Source: Salipiger bermudensis HTCC2601
GTDB taxonomy: Bacteria; Pseudomonadota; Alphaproteobacteria; Rhodobacterales; Rhodobacteraceae
DNA: 64,000 nucleotides
Assembly (NCBI RefSeq): GCF_000153725.1
Contig: NZ_DS022276.1
Coordinates: 1,789,687 to 1,853,686, forward strand
Direction: 5' to 3'
Position numbers and translations under genes: made by a program. Of this stretch, positions 43,096-52,098 are shown piece by piece; the first letter of the stretch is position 1; the number at the start of each line of letters is the position of its first letter. A model generated the notes under the pieces. That model was not told where the DNA came from, ran no database searches, and worked only from the letters and a program-made list of their open reading frames with translations.

Positions 43096-43952
43096 CAGTG
43101 CTCTCCGGTGGCGACGGGCAGGGTGGGGAATTGCCCCCACTCGCTCCACGACCCGTCATAGAGGGAATGGTCGTCCTTGCCGATGACAGTGAGGGCAAGG
43201 TTGAGGATGGCGGCGGTGACGCCGGACCCGCAGGAGGTAATCGCGGGCTTGCCGAGATCCACCCCGGCGGCCTCGAACACCGCGCGCAGCTCGTCGGGCG
43301 CCTTCATCGTGCCGTCGTCGTTCAGCAGCGTGGTGTAGGGGACGTTCTTCGAGCCCGGGATGTGGCCGGCGCGCAGGCCCGGGCGCGGCTCGGGCGCCTC
43401 GCCGCGGAAGCGGATGGCGGCGCGGGCGTCGAGGATCTCGGTGTCCTGCAGCTTGGCGGCGGCCGAGACCTGCGTCACGTCCTTCACCAGCTGGTTCTGG
43501 CGCCGCACGGTCATGTGGCGGTCGCGGATCACCGGCGGCATGTCCTCGGTCTCGCGGCCCTCGGCCTGCCATTTCGGCAGACCGCCGTCGAGCACGGCGA
43601 TGTCGGTCTGGCCCATCAGCTTGAACAGCCACCAGACCCGCGCCGCCGAGAACAGCCCCTGGCTGTCATAGACCACGACCTGGTGGCCGTCGCCCACGCC
43701 CATGGCACGCAGCCGCGACATGAACTTCTCCACGGGCGGCACCATGTGCGGCAGCTCGGAGCGATTGTCGCTGACATCGTCGATGTCGAAATAGCGCGCG
43801 CCGGGAATGTGGGCGGCGGCATATTCCGCCTTCGGATCGCGGTCGGACCCGGGCAGGAACCAGCTGGCATCGAGGATGCGCAGGTCGGGATCCTTGAGAT
43901 GGGCCGCCAGCCAGTCGGTCGAGACAAGCGTCTTGGGATCGTCTTGCGTCAT
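43095..43952 (-). CDS. sseA: 3-mercaptopyruvate sulfurtransferase
   Basis: A 285-residue protein with two rhodanese domains. The N-terminal one is inactive-like (VVYDSQGLFSAARVWWLF in outline). The C-terminal one has the active loop CGSGVTAAI (about residues 242-250), the CGSGVTA form typical of mercaptopyruvate rather than thiosulfate sulfurtransferases. It transfers sulfur from 3-mercaptopyruvate to thiols or cyanide. It is translationally coupled to the aminotransferase that may supply its substrate. Confidence 0.92.
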   Translation of the reverse strand: MTQDDPKTLVSTDWLAAHLKDPDLRILDASWFLPGSDRDPKAEYAAAHIPGARYFDIDDVSDNRSELPHMVPPVEKFMSRLRAMGVGDGHQVVVYDSQGLFSAARVWWLFKLMGQTDIAVLDGGLPKWQAEGRETEDMPPVIRDRHMTVRRQNQLVKDVTQVSAAAKLQDTEILDARAAIRFRGEAPEPRPGLRAGHIPGSKNVPYTTLLNDDGTMKAPDELRAVFEAAGVDLGKPAITSCGSGVTAAILNLALTVIGKDDHSLYDGSWSEWGQFPTLPVATGEH

Positions 43953-44371
43953 GTATTGCTTCCCGGGCAGTCAGGGTCGATGCCGTTCCTAAGCCGCGGG
44001 GGCCTGCAATACAAGGGCTTGGGCCGGTGGCGCAGGCCGAGACCGCCGCGTCGCGAAGGGTGGGACGCGGCTCGAGGCTGTTTGGAGCGCCCCGCCGGTT
44101 GGGTGATAGGCTTCAATCAGGGGTGTGACATGGATCGACGTTCGAGCGTCGCGCCCGCGCGGACCAAAGGCCGCAGGCCGCAGCGCATCGCGAATACGCC
44201 GCGGTGCCAGCCGTCTCGGCTTCTGTCACAGCGTCGCGAACGCGTCGTTCTGAAATGGTCAGCGGCCACGATGGCCGCCTCTGCAGGCGAGACGTCGCAT
44301 CCTGCTCCGAACACTCCGCTCGTAGCAAACGGCGCGCGCACCGTGCTGGCAAGGCTCCAGCCCGGCGTCGA
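43953..44371. other. Intergenic region between sseA and smpB
   Basis: About 420 bases. I see no convincing gene; short frames on both strands are arginine-rich and lack family features. Since smpB is next door I looked for a tmRNA (a tRNA-like end with an Ala-acceptor and tag reading frame) and did not find one by eye, but alphaproteobacterial tmRNAs are split and permuted and are easy to miss. Confidence 0.45.
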
Positions 44372-44842
44372 TCAGCCCTGCTTCAGCAGCCGCTGCTTCT
44401 GGCGGTTCCAGTCGCGCTTGGCCTCGGTCTCGCGCTTGTCGTGGTTCTTCTTGCCCTTGGCGATGCCGACCTTCATCTTGGCGATGCCCTTGTGGTTGAA
44501 GTAGAGCACCAGCGGCACGATGGTCATGCCCTTGCGCTGGGTCTCGTTCCACAGCCGGGCCAGCTCTTTCTTCGAGACCAGCAGCTTGCGACGGCGCCGC
44601 TCCTCGTGGCCGAACATGGCGCGCTCGTAGGGGGCGATGTAGCTGTTGACCAGCCACAGTTCGCCATCCTCCACCGCCGCATAGCTCTCGGCGATGTTCG
44701 AGGTGTTCTCGCGCAGGGACTTCACCTCGGACCCGGTCAGCACGATGCCGACCTCGAGATCGTCCTCGATCGCGTAGTCGAAACGTGCGCGCCGGTTCTC
44801 GGCGATCACCTTGTAGTTCGGATCTGTCTTCGGTTTGGCCAT
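44372..44842 (-). CDS. smpB: SsrA-binding protein SmpB
   Basis: A 156-residue partner of tmRNA in ribosome rescue. [32 protein letters not shown] in outline, then [16 protein letters not shown] and the basic C-terminal tail [19 protein letters not shown], which enters the mRNA channel. The frame is open 12 residues upstream, but ATG at 44842 gives the family start [11 protein letters not shown]. It lies 49 bases after the kinase gene on the same strand. Confidence 0.96.
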   Translation of the reverse strand: MAKPKTDPNYKVIAENRRARFDYAIEDDLEVGIVLTGSEVKSLRENTSNIAESYAAVEDGELWLVNSYIAPYERAMFGHEERRRRKLLVSKKELARLWNETQRKGMTIVPLVLYFNHKGIAKMKVGIAKGKKNHDKRETEAKRDWNRQKQRLLKQG

Positions 44843-44891
44843 TGCGTGCATGTAGTCCCTGCCGCCCCGCCTGTCCATAAGCGCGATGCGC

Positions 44892-46238
44892 TCAGCGTGG
44901 CAGGATCAGTCGCGCGCACTCGCCGCCGCCCTCGCGCGGAGAGAGGTGGAGCGACCCGCCCATGCGCGCGGCCGCGGTGGCCACGATGGCAAGACCCAGC
45001 CCGCTGCCGCTGGTGGTGGCGCCCGCCCCGCGAAAGAACCGCTCGGTCACATGCGGGCGCTCGGCGTCGGAAATGCCGGGACCGCGGTCGCGGATCTCGA
45101 ACACCGCGCCCGCGCCCTCGAGCGAAAGCGCCGCGGAGACGGTCTCGCCGCGGGGCGAGGCCTGCAGTGCGTTCTCGACGAGATTTCGCAGCGCGGTCTG
45201 CAGCAGCGTGGTCTCGGCGGTGGACCAGAGCCCGGGCGGGGCAGAGACCTGCAGGCTCACCCCCAGCCGCCCGGCCAGCGGCGCGAGGTCGTCGGCCACC
45301 GCCTGCAGCAGCGCGGCCCCGTCCTGTGGCGCGCCAGAGGCCGCGCCCGGCGGGTGCTCGACCGCGGTCATCGCGAGGAGCTGTTTCACCATCCGGTCGG
45401 TGCGCTTCACGCCCTGCTCGATCTGCACCAGGGCGCGGGTGCGGGTGGCGGTGTCGGGCGCCATGCGGGCGATCTCGGCCTGCGTCTGCAGCCCGGCGAG
45501 CGGGGTCTTCAGCTCGTGCGCGGCAAAGGCGGTGAAGCTGCGCTCGCGGTCGCGCGCCGCGTCGACCCGGCGCAGCAGGCCGTTGAGGGCCGCGATCATC
45601 GGGCGCAGCTCGCGCGGGGCGGGGGCCTCGTCGAGCGGGCCGAGATCGCTGGCGGGCCGGTTCGAGAGCGCCGCACCCAGCCGGTCGAGCGAGCGCAGGC
45701 CGCGCCCCACCGTGAGCCAGATCAGCGCCGCCAGCAGCGGCAGCATCAGGGCGGTCGGGGCGAGCTGGCCCAGCGTCACGTTGCGCACCAGCTGGTCGCG
45801 CATCGCCTGCGCGTCGCCGACCATGACGCGAAAGTCGAGCTCGGGGTCGGCCAGCGTGAAGACCCGCCAAAGCTCGCCATCGACCTCGTTTTCGCTGAAC
45901 CCGTTGCCGGCCTCGCTGAGACGGCCCTCTGGTGCGCCGGCGCTTTCGCTGATCAAGGTGCCGTCGAGGCCCCAGATCTGGCAGGACAGCTGGTGCAGGA
46001 GGTGAAACCCGTCGGCATCCGCGCGCTCCATGCGGGCCGCCTGCGCCGCCTGATCCACGCTCAGCCCGCCCTCGCGGATCAGCGAGGCGACCATGCGGGC
46101 GGATTCCTCGAGCCGCCGGTCGAGCACCTGGATGACCTGCGCGCGGGTCGAAACCTGCGTCCAGAGCGCCGCCGAGAGCCAGATCACCCCGGTCGCCAGC
46201 AGCAGGATCGCCAGAAGCCGGCCGCGGATCGAGCTCAT
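44892..46238 (-). CDS. Sensor histidine kinase (QseC/PmrB-like)
   Basis: A 448-residue membrane kinase. Two membrane segments (about residues 7-28 and 160-180) bracket a periplasmic sensor domain of about 130 residues. The H-box is [20 protein letters not shown] (phosphoacceptor His near 245), followed by an N-box [13 protein letters not shown] and G-boxes RDRGPGIS and GSGLGLAIV. The signal is unknown. Its ATG overlaps the stop of the response regulator gene by four bases. Confidence 0.92.
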   Translation of the reverse strand: MSSIRGRLLAILLLATGVIWLSAALWTQVSTRAQVIQVLDRRLEESARMVASLIREGGLSVDQAAQAARMERADADGFHLLHQLSCQIWGLDGTLISESAGAPEGRLSEAGNGFSENEVDGELWRVFTLADPELDFRVMVGDAQAMRDQLVRNVTLGQLAPTALMLPLLAALIWLTVGRGLRSLDRLGAALSNRPASDLGPLDEAPAPRELRPMIAALNGLLRRVDAARDRERSFTAFAAHELKTPLAGLQTQAEIARMAPDTATRTRALVQIEQGVKRTDRMVKQLLAMTAVEHPPGAASGAPQDGAALLQAVADDLAPLAGRLGVSLQVSAPPGLWSTAETTLLQTALRNLVENALQASPRGETVSAALSLEGAGAVFEIRDRGPGISDAERPHVTERFFRGAGATTSGSGLGLAIVATAAARMGGSLHLSPREGGGECARLILPR

Positions 46239-46903
46239 GTCGCGGCCTCCGGGGCCAGCCGGTAGCCGGCCCCGCGCACGGTCTGGATGAAGCCGCTGCC
46301 GAGCTTGGCGCGCAGGTGATGGACATGCACCTCGACGGTGTTGCTCTCGATATCCTCCTGCCAGCCATAGAGCCGCTCCTCGAGCGTCGCCTTCGACAGG
46401 ATGCTGCCCGGGCGCTCCATCAGTGCGGCCAGCACGGTGTATTCCCGGCGTGAGAAGGCGATCTCTTCCGGTCCGCGCCTCCCGCTCATCCTTGCGGTGT
46501 CGAGCGCGAGGCCGTTCCAGTGCAGCAGGTTCTCGGCGCGGCCCTGTGCGCGGCGGGTCAGCGCCCTCAGGCGGGCCGAAAGCTCGGGCAGCTCGAAGGG
46601 CTTGCCGAGATAATCGTCGGCCCCGGCATCAAGCCCGGTGACCCGATCGTCGAGCCCGTCGCGCGCGGTGAGCATCAGCACCGGCATGTCCGAGCCGCTC
46701 TGCCGCAACTCGCGCAGCAATTCGAGCCCGGAACCGTCGGGCAGCATCAGGTCGAGCACGACCGCCTCGAATCCCTCCATGGCGATGGCGTGACGGGCGT
46801 CGGCGCAGGTCTCCACCAGTTCGGGCGAGAAGCCCGACAGGCGCAGCCCGACGCTCAGCCCGTCGCCGAGCACGGCATCGTCCTCGACAATCAGGATGCG
46901 CAT
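46235..46903 (-). CDS. OmpR-family response regulator
   Basis: A 222-residue regulator: receiver domain with VEDDA, phosphoacceptor Asp51 (VVLDLML) and the conserved lysine in GKPFELPEL, then a winged-helix domain ending in EVHVHHLRAKLGSGFIQTVRGAGYRL in outline. It pairs with the kinase encoded immediately downstream. The target genes are not evident. Confidence 0.94.
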   Translation of the reverse strand: MRILIVEDDAVLGDGLSVGLRLSGFSPELVETCADARHAIAMEGFEAVVLDLMLPDGSGLELLRELRQSGSDMPVLMLTARDGLDDRVTGLDAGADDYLGKPFELPELSARLRALTRRAQGRAENLLHWNGLALDTARMSGRRGPEEIAFSRREYTVLAALMERPGSILSKATLEERLYGWQEDIESNTVEVHVHHLRAKLGSGFIQTVRGAGYRLAPEAAT

Positions 46904-47009
46904 CGTGGTGGGTCCTCGGGTCCGGCCTTCAGGGTCGGGAACAGGGGTACGCTCCGGGTGCAGCGCAGGGCAAGCCGCGGCGCTGCACGATCCGGTGAGG
47001 CGGGGCGGC

Positions 47010-47369
47010 TCAGCTGCCGCGATAGGTGGAATAACCGTAGGCAGAGAGCAGCAGCGGCACGTGGTAATGCGCGTCCGGGTCGGCCATGCCGAAGCGCAGC
47101 GGGATCTCGTCGAGGAACAGCGGCTCGGCGCCGGACTGGCCGGTGGCCTTGAGATAGGCGCCGGCAAAGAAGACCAGCTCGTAGGTGCCGGTCTTGAACT
47201 GGTCTTTCGGCAGGATCGGGCTTTCGGTGCGGCCATCGGCATTGGTCACCGTCTCGGCGATCTTGCGGTGGGAATTGCCCGAAACCTTGTAGAGCGCGAT
47301 TTTCACGCCTTCGGCGGGAACGCCCCGGGCGGTGTCGAGCACGTGGGTGGTGAGATATCCGTCGGCCAT
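47010..47369 (-). CDS. uraH: 5-hydroxyisourate hydrolase (transthyretin-like)
   Basis: A 119-residue periplasm- or cytoplasm-located enzyme that hydrolyses 5-hydroxyisourate, the product of urate oxidation. It begins with LTTHVLDTARGVPAEGV (His near 8), has PDAHYHVPLLLSAYGYSTYRGS at the end, and the C-terminal YRGS tetrapeptide that marks the true hydrolase rather than transthyretin. ATG at 47369 gives the usual start. It is divergent from puuE-uraD, with a 136-base shared control region. Confidence 0.95.
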   Translation of the reverse strand: MADGYLTTHVLDTARGVPAEGVKIALYKVSGNSHRKIAETVTNADGRTESPILPKDQFKTGTYELVFFAGAYLKATGQSGAEPLFLDEIPLRFGMADPDAHYHVPLLLSAYGYSTYRGS

Positions 47370-47505
47370 TCCTCTTGCTCCTTTCTTGGGCAGGGCGGAT
47401 AAGCGGGGCATCGCCGCGCCTGTGTGCCGGTCCTTTGCGGTTCCGTCCCGGTTAGAGCGCGATTACCCGAAGATGACAACACGACCCAAGCCAAGGAGGG
47501 GCCAG

Positions 47506-48921
47506 ATGCAGCGTTACCCCCGCAACATGATCGGTTACGGAGCGGACCGCCCCGACGCGAAATGGCCCGGCAATGCCAGGATCGCGGTGCAGTTCGTGCT
47601 GAACTTCGAGGAGGGCGGTGAGAACAACGTCCTGCACGGCGATGCCGCCTCCGAGGCCTTCCTGTCGGACATCCCCGGCGCGGCGATGTGGCCGGGCCAG
47701 CGGCACTGGAACATGGAGTCGATCTATGAGTACGGCGCGCGGGCCGGGTTCTGGCGGCTGCACCGGCTGTTCACTGGCGCCGGCATCCCGCTGACGATAT
47801 ACGGCGTCGCGACTGCGCTGGCGCGCAACCCCGAGCAGGTCGAGGCGATGAAGGAGGCCGGCTGGGAGATCGCCAGCCATGGCCTCAAGTGGGTCGAGCA
47901 CAAGGACATGCCCGAGGCGGAGGAGCGCGCCGCCATCGCCGAGGCGATCCGGCTGCACACCGAGGTGGTGGGCGAGCCGCCGCGCGGCTGGTACACCGGG
48001 CGCTGCTCGGAGAACACCGTGCGTCTGGCCGCCGAGACCGGCCAGTTCGCCTATATCTCCGACACTTACGACGACGATCTGCCCTACTGGCTCGAGATCG
48101 ACGGTCGCGACCAACTGATCATCCCCTACACGCTCGAGGCCAACGACATGCGCTTCTCGGTCAGTCCCGGCTGGATCGAGGCGGAGCAGTTCTTCACCTA
48201 TCTCAAGGACAGCTTCGACACGCTCTATGCCGAGGGCGAGGCGGGCAAGCCGGCGATGTTGTCGATCGGTCTGCACAACCGTCTGATCGGTCGCCCGGGC
48301 AAGGTGGCGGGCCTGAAGCGTTTCCTCGACTATATTGCCGGCTTCGACGGGGTTTGGACCCCGCGCCGCATCGAGATCGCCGAGCACTGGGCCGCGACCC
48401 ACCCGCCGGTGAAGCGTGACCGCCCGAGCCTGATGGATCGCGACACCTTCGTGGCGCGGTTCGGTGGCATCGTCGAGCATTCGGACTGGGTTGGCGAGCG
48501 CGCTTTCGAGCTCGAGCTCGGCCCGGCGCATGACACGCCGGCGGGTCTTGCCAACGCGCTGGCGCGGGTGCTGCGCAGCGCCAGCGATGACGAGCGGATG
48601 GGCGTGCTGCGCGCGCACCCCGACCTTGCCGGCAAGCTCGCCGCCGCCAAGCGGCTGACCGAGGACAGCAGCTCGGAACAGGCCAGCGCCGGGCTCGATG
48701 CGCTGACCGACGCCGAGCGCCGGCGGTTCACCGAGCTCAACACCGCCTACATGGAGAAGCACGGCTTCCCCTTCATCATCGCGGTGCGCGATCACGACAA
48801 GGCCGGCATTCTTGCGGCCTTCGAGCGCCGTCTCGAAAACGACACCGGAACCGAATTCAGGGAAGCCTGCCGGCAGGTCGAGCGCATCGCCCGGCTGCGG
48901 CTGGAAAGCGTGCTGTCATGA
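47506..48921 (+). CDS. Fusion of allantoinase PuuE and OHCU decarboxylase UraD
   Basis: A 471-residue protein with two enzymes. Residues 1 to about 300 are a polysaccharide-deacetylase-like allantoinase (PuuE): RIAVQFVLNFEEGGENN, MWPGQRHWNMESIYEYG, IASHGLKW and PRGWYTGRCSENTVRL. About residues 315-471 are 2-oxo-4-hydroxy-4-carboxy-5-ureidoimidazoline decarboxylase (UraD): FVARFGGIVEHSDWV, RAHPDLAGKLA and FPFIIAVRDHDKAGILAAFERR. UraD acts just after UraH, and PuuE opens allantoin, so one chain covers both steps. GGAGG precedes the ATG at 47506. The stop overlaps allA by four bases. The fusion is known in some bacteria. Confidence 0.93.
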   Translation: MQRYPRNMIGYGADRPDAKWPGNARIAVQFVLNFEEGGENNVLHGDAASEAFLSDIPGAAMWPGQRHWNMESIYEYGARAGFWRLHRLFTGAGIPLTIYGVATALARNPEQVEAMKEAGWEIASHGLKWVEHKDMPEAEERAAIAEAIRLHTEVVGEPPRGWYTGRCSENTVRLAAETGQFAYISDTYDDDLPYWLEIDGRDQLIIPYTLEANDMRFSVSPGWIEAEQFFTYLKDSFDTLYAEGEAGKPAMLSIGLHNRLIGRPGKVAGLKRFLDYIAGFDGVWTPRRIEIAEHWAATHPPVKRDRPSLMDRDTFVARFGGIVEHSDWVGERAFELELGPAHDTPAGLANALARVLRSASDDERMGVLRAHPDLAGKLAAAKRLTEDSSSEQASAGLDALTDAERRRFTELNTAYMEKHGFPFIIAVRDHDKAGILAAFERRLENDTGTEFREACRQVERIARLRLESVLS

Positions 48922-49415
48922 AGACCATCGTTGCACAGCCGCTGACCGCCGGCGCCTTCGCGCCGTTCGGAGACGTGCTCGAGATCTCCGGCGATCCGGA
49001 CAAGATCATCAATCAAGGCCTTTGCGGCCGCTACCACGACCGTGCCTCGATGGATTTCGGCCCCGAAGGCCGTGCCGGGATCAGCCTGTTCGACGCGGTG
49101 CCGCGCGATCTGCCCTACCTGCTCGAGATGGTCGAGCGGCACCCCGAGGGCAGCCAGGCTTTCCTTCCGATGCACCGCAACCCGTGGCTGGTGATCGTTG
49201 CCGAAGCCGGGGCGGAGCCGGGAGAGATCTCGGCCTTCCTCGCAGCGCCGGGGCAGGGGATCAACCTCTATCGCGGCACATGGCACGGGGTGCTGACGCC
49301 GCTGCACGCGCCGGGAATGTTCGCCGTGGTCGACCGGATCGGGGGCACGCCCAATCTCGAGGAACACTGGCTCGACACGCCGGTGACGATCACCGCACCC
49401 CGGGCGCCGGCGTAA
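48918..49415 (+). CDS. allA: Ureidoglycolate lyase AllA
   Basis: A 165-residue cupin-like enzyme that splits ureidoglycolate to glyoxylate and urea. QPLTAGAFAPFGDVLE at the start, RHPEGSQAFLPMHRNPWLVIVA and YRGTWHGVLTPL with a His are AllA landmarks. It is coupled to the PuuE-UraD fusion. Together with UraH these cover hydroxyisourate to ureidoglycolate cleavage except for allantoate hydrolysis; urate oxidase and allantoicase or allantoate amidohydrolase are not in the window. Confidence 0.94.
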   Translation: MKTIVAQPLTAGAFAPFGDVLEISGDPDKIINQGLCGRYHDRASMDFGPEGRAGISLFDAVPRDLPYLLEMVERHPEGSQAFLPMHRNPWLVIVAEAGAEPGEISAFLAAPGQGINLYRGTWHGVLTPLHAPGMFAVVDRIGGTPNLEEHWLDTPVTITAPRAPA

Positions 49416-49425
49416 GAGCGACGGC

Positions 49426-49466
49426 AAAAAAAGAGCGCGCGGGGCCTGCTCGGCACCCCGCGCGCT
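49426..49466 (-). terminator. Terminator of the secreted-protein gene at 49516
   Basis: AGCGCGCGGGG (49434-49444) pairs with CCCCGCGCGCT (49456-49466), and seven T follow on the minus strand (complement of 49426-49432). It lies just after the convergent allA and may serve both genes. Confidence 0.85.
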
Positions 49467-49515
49467 GCGACACCGGGCGGACGGGACTCCACGCCGATGC
49501 CGCTGTCTGCTGGTC

Positions 49516-50106
49516 TCAGTACTGGCGGCGATAGGGGCGCGGCAGGTTCGGCCCGGACTGTCGCACCGCCTCGAGCCCGTAGCCGTTCCGGCGCAGGCAG
49601 GCGCCGTCGAAGGCGCGTTCCTTGCGGCCACCGTCACGCACATACATTTCGCAGGCATCGGGCAGGCGGCTGGTGCGGACCCCGGCATTGGTCATGCAGT
49701 CGCGGTCGAAGGCGTAGCGGCTGCCGCCACCCTCGATGCGCATCATGCAGCGCGCGGGCAGCACGTATTGCGCATCGCGGCGCTGACCGAAGGCAGGCCC
49801 CACGACGCGCGGCGGATCTGTGCGGCGAGCGTCGTGGCGTTCGTCGCGGCGGTTCTCGTGCCGCTCGCGCCATTGCTTCGCATGCGCTTCCTGGCGCGCC
49901 TTCTCTTCCTTCTTCCGCTTGTCCTTTTTGCGCTCGTCCTCGGCCCGCTCACGGGCCTGCGCGATCGAATTGCCGAGAAGATAGAGCGCGCCCGCGGCCC
50001 CTATCAGTTTGAGGGCATCCTTGCCGTCGGCCCGGGCGGGCGCGGCGGAGAAGGTGGTGATGGCGAGCGAAGCGGCCAGAACGGCGGCGATGAACTTGCG
50101 GGACAT
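49516..50106 (-). CDS. Secreted protein of unknown function
   Basis: A 196-residue product with a Sec signal peptide (AAVLAASLAITTFSAAPARA). A short hydrophobic stretch (LKLIGAAGALYLLGNS) comes next, then a highly charged helical region (ERAEDERKKDKRKKEEKARQEA), then a C-terminal domain with paired cysteines (RCMMRIEGGG, DCMTNAG, ACEMYVRDGG, ACLRRNGYG) that look like two repeats of a small disulfide-bonded unit. GGAGACC precedes the ATG at 50106. I recognise no characterised family. Confidence 0.7.
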   Translation of the reverse strand: MSRKFIAAVLAASLAITTFSAAPARADGKDALKLIGAAGALYLLGNSIAQARERAEDERKKDKRKKEEKARQEAHAKQWRERHENRRDERHDARRTDPPRVVGPAFGQRRDAQYVLPARCMMRIEGGGSRYAFDRDCMTNAGVRTSRLPDACEMYVRDGGRKERAFDGACLRRNGYGLEAVRQSGPNLPRPYRRQY

Positions 50107-50288
50107 GGGGGTCTCCTGTTGGCGTGTCTGTCGTGACGAGTGGCGCCGCCGTTCTGGCCGACGCCCTGTCCCGACCCTCGGCCGGACACGCGATTTCAGG
50201 CAATATCGGCCCCCGGTTATCGGATAACCGGCCGGTTTCAGGCGCTCTGCTATTGAATTGCACCCGGCCCGGGCGCAGGGTCGCGGCC

Positions 50289-50573
50289 ATGAAACGCATC
50301 CTTCTTCCCCTCTTTGTGGCGCTCGTCCTGCCCGCCGCCGCGCGGGCCGACTGCTTTGTCGAGTACAAGGCCAAGCAGGACAGCCCGCTGCGCCTGCATT
50401 ACGGCATCTCGCGCCTGCCGGGGGACTGCCCCGGCAGCGGCGCCGCGGCAGAGCAACTCTCCGCCGCCCTGGCCCGCGATGGCTGGACGCTCTTGAACGT
50501 GGTCGGGCTTTCGACCAAGGAACCCGGTGACAGCAAGAGGGCCAACGCCGGTGAGTACTACCTCCGCTACTGA
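50289..50573 (+). CDS. Small secreted protein of unknown function
   Basis: A 94-residue product with a Sec signal (RILLPLFVALVLPAAARA) and a mature part of about 74 residues: CFVEYKAKQDSPLRLHYGISRLPGDC suggests one disulfide. Its end overlaps the next gene by 23 bases, so the two are co-transcribed. No known family recognised. Confidence 0.65.
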   Translation: MKRILLPLFVALVLPAAARADCFVEYKAKQDSPLRLHYGISRLPGDCPGSGAAAEQLSAALARDGWTLLNVVGLSTKEPGDSKRANAGEYYLRY

Positions 50574-51249
50574 CGCAAGACGCACTGGCGCGCGGCTGGT
50601 GGGCGTCGGCATCGCCGCCATCGTGATGCTGCTGGTCGGTGCCGGCGTGCTGCTGATGTTCACCCTGCCGGACGCCAACGCCTTCAACGCCCGCGTCGAG
50701 AGGCTGTTCATCGAGAACGACACGCTCACCGGGCAGGCCGAGGTCAAGCTGCTCGAGATCCTTGCCCAGTCGGGCACCGCGTTCTCGGACACGCTGGCGA
50801 GTTACCGGATGGTAATCTTCGTGCTGCTGGTCTTCGCCACGGCGCTGCTTGTCGCGGCGCTGGTGTTCCTTGTCATGCTGGTGATCCTCAACCGCCGCAT
50901 GGCGCAGATCGAGCGCTCGGGCATCCAGGTCAGCTCGCTGATCATCAGCCGCGAGGAGAACACCGTCTATCTCAACACCATGGGCTTCAAGCTCACCGAG
51001 GCGATGGTCGAGACGCTGGCGGTGCTGGCCGAGGCGCGGATGGATGACGAAATGCTCTCGGGGGCGCAGATCGAGGCGATGATCTCGGGGCGCGACGCCG
51101 GCGATTGCGAGGAGGCGGCGGGCGCCACGCGCATCAAGCGCCTGCGCGACGGGCTCGGCAACCAGATGGTCAGCGAACTTCTGGTCAAGAACATCGCCCG
51201 GCGCGGCTATATGCTGGCCATCGACAAGGACGTGATCGAGGTTATCTGA
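50551..51249 (+). CDS. Membrane protein with C-terminal winged-helix-like domain
   Basis: A 232-residue product with two membrane segments (about residues 16-38 and 87-110) around a short periplasmic part. The cytoplasmic C-terminus (about 140-232) reads like an OmpR-type winged helix: LTEAMVETLAVLAEARM, LSGAQIEAMISG, IKRLRDGLG and RRGYMLAID at matching spacing. That would be a membrane-bound regulator with the reverse order of ToxR. GTG at 50551 has AAGAGGG upstream and is chosen over the GTG at 50527. It overlaps the secreted-protein gene. Family not recognised; the DNA-binding idea is inference. Confidence 0.65.
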   Translation: MSTTSATDARRTGARLVGVGIAAIVMLLVGAGVLLMFTLPDANAFNARVERLFIENDTLTGQAEVKLLEILAQSGTAFSDTLASYRMVIFVLLVFATALLVAALVFLVMLVILNRRMAQIERSGIQVSSLIISREENTVYLNTMGFKLTEAMVETLAVLAEARMDDEMLSGAQIEAMISGRDAGDCEEAAGATRIKRLRDGLGNQMVSELLVKNIARRGYMLAIDKDVIEVI

Positions 51250-51361
51250 GACACTGGCAGGTAGGCGGCGCATCGCGCGGGCGCCTGTGCCCAGTTGAAA
51301 CCTAGGGGGATTGGGGGCAAAGGTGCTCGCAGTTCCCAAACCTCTCGGATACCATCGCCCC

Positions 51362-52027
51362 ATGGCCAAGCTTTATCACGTGCCGCTGTCCCCGTTCTGC
51401 CGCAAGGTTCGCCTGAGCCTTGCCGAGAAGAAAATCGAGTGCGAACTGGTCGAAGAGCGCTACTGGGAGAAGGACACCGACTTCCTGCGCCGCAACCCGG
51501 CCGGCAAGGTTCCGGTGCTGAAGATCGACGGCAAGACGATGTCGGAAAGCGCCCCGATCTGCGAATGGATCGAGGAGAAATACCCCGAGCCGCCGCTGAT
51601 GCCGCGCTCGGCCGATGCAAGGCTCGAGGTGCGCCGGCTGGTGTCGTGGTTCGACGACAAGTTCCACCACGAGGTGACCTCGAAGCTGCTCTACGAACGC
51701 GTCAACAAGAAGATCATGAAGCAGGGCTTCCCGGACAGCACCAACGTCAAGGCCGGGGCCAAGGCGATCAAGTATCACCTCGACTACATGGCCTGGCTGC
51801 TCGACCACCGGCGCTGGCTGGCAGGCGACGTGATGACGCTGGCGGATTTCGCCGCCGCGGCGCATCTGTCGGCGCTCGACTACATCTCGGACGTGGACTG
51901 GAACCGCTCGGAGACGGTCAAGGACTGGTACGCCAAGATCAAGTCGCGCCCGGCCTTCCGCTCGATCCTCGCCGACCAGATCCCCGGCTTCCCGCCGCCG
52001 CCGCATTACGCCGACCTCGATTTCTGA
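51362..52027 (+). CDS. Glutathione S-transferase family protein
   Basis: A 221-residue thioredoxin-fold protein. KLYHVPLSPFCRKVRLSLAEKKIECEL at the start has the GST/glutaredoxin-like CRKVR helix, NPAGKVPVLKIDGKTMSESAPICEWIEEKY is the glutathione site with cis-Pro and ES in outline, and LAGDVMTLADFAAAAHLSAL the C-terminal GST helix. The substrate is unknown. ATG at 51362 is the family start. Confidence 0.88.
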   Translation: MAKLYHVPLSPFCRKVRLSLAEKKIECELVEERYWEKDTDFLRRNPAGKVPVLKIDGKTMSESAPICEWIEEKYPEPPLMPRSADARLEVRRLVSWFDDKFHHEVTSKLLYERVNKKIMKQGFPDSTNVKAGAKAIKYHLDYMAWLLDHRRWLAGDVMTLADFAAAAHLSALDYISDVDWNRSETVKDWYAKIKSRPAFRSILADQIPGFPPPPHYADLDF

Positions 52028-52098
52028 GGGGCTGACCGGCACGCGGCCGACGGCCGCTTGATCGATCGGCGCCGTGAAGCGGCGAGAGATCCTCTCGG

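Noticed and set aside
44113-44352. Short frames between sseA and smpB, and a possible tmRNA
   Set aside because: Frames are arginine-rich and unlike proteins; no tRNA-like end or tag sequence was seen by eye.
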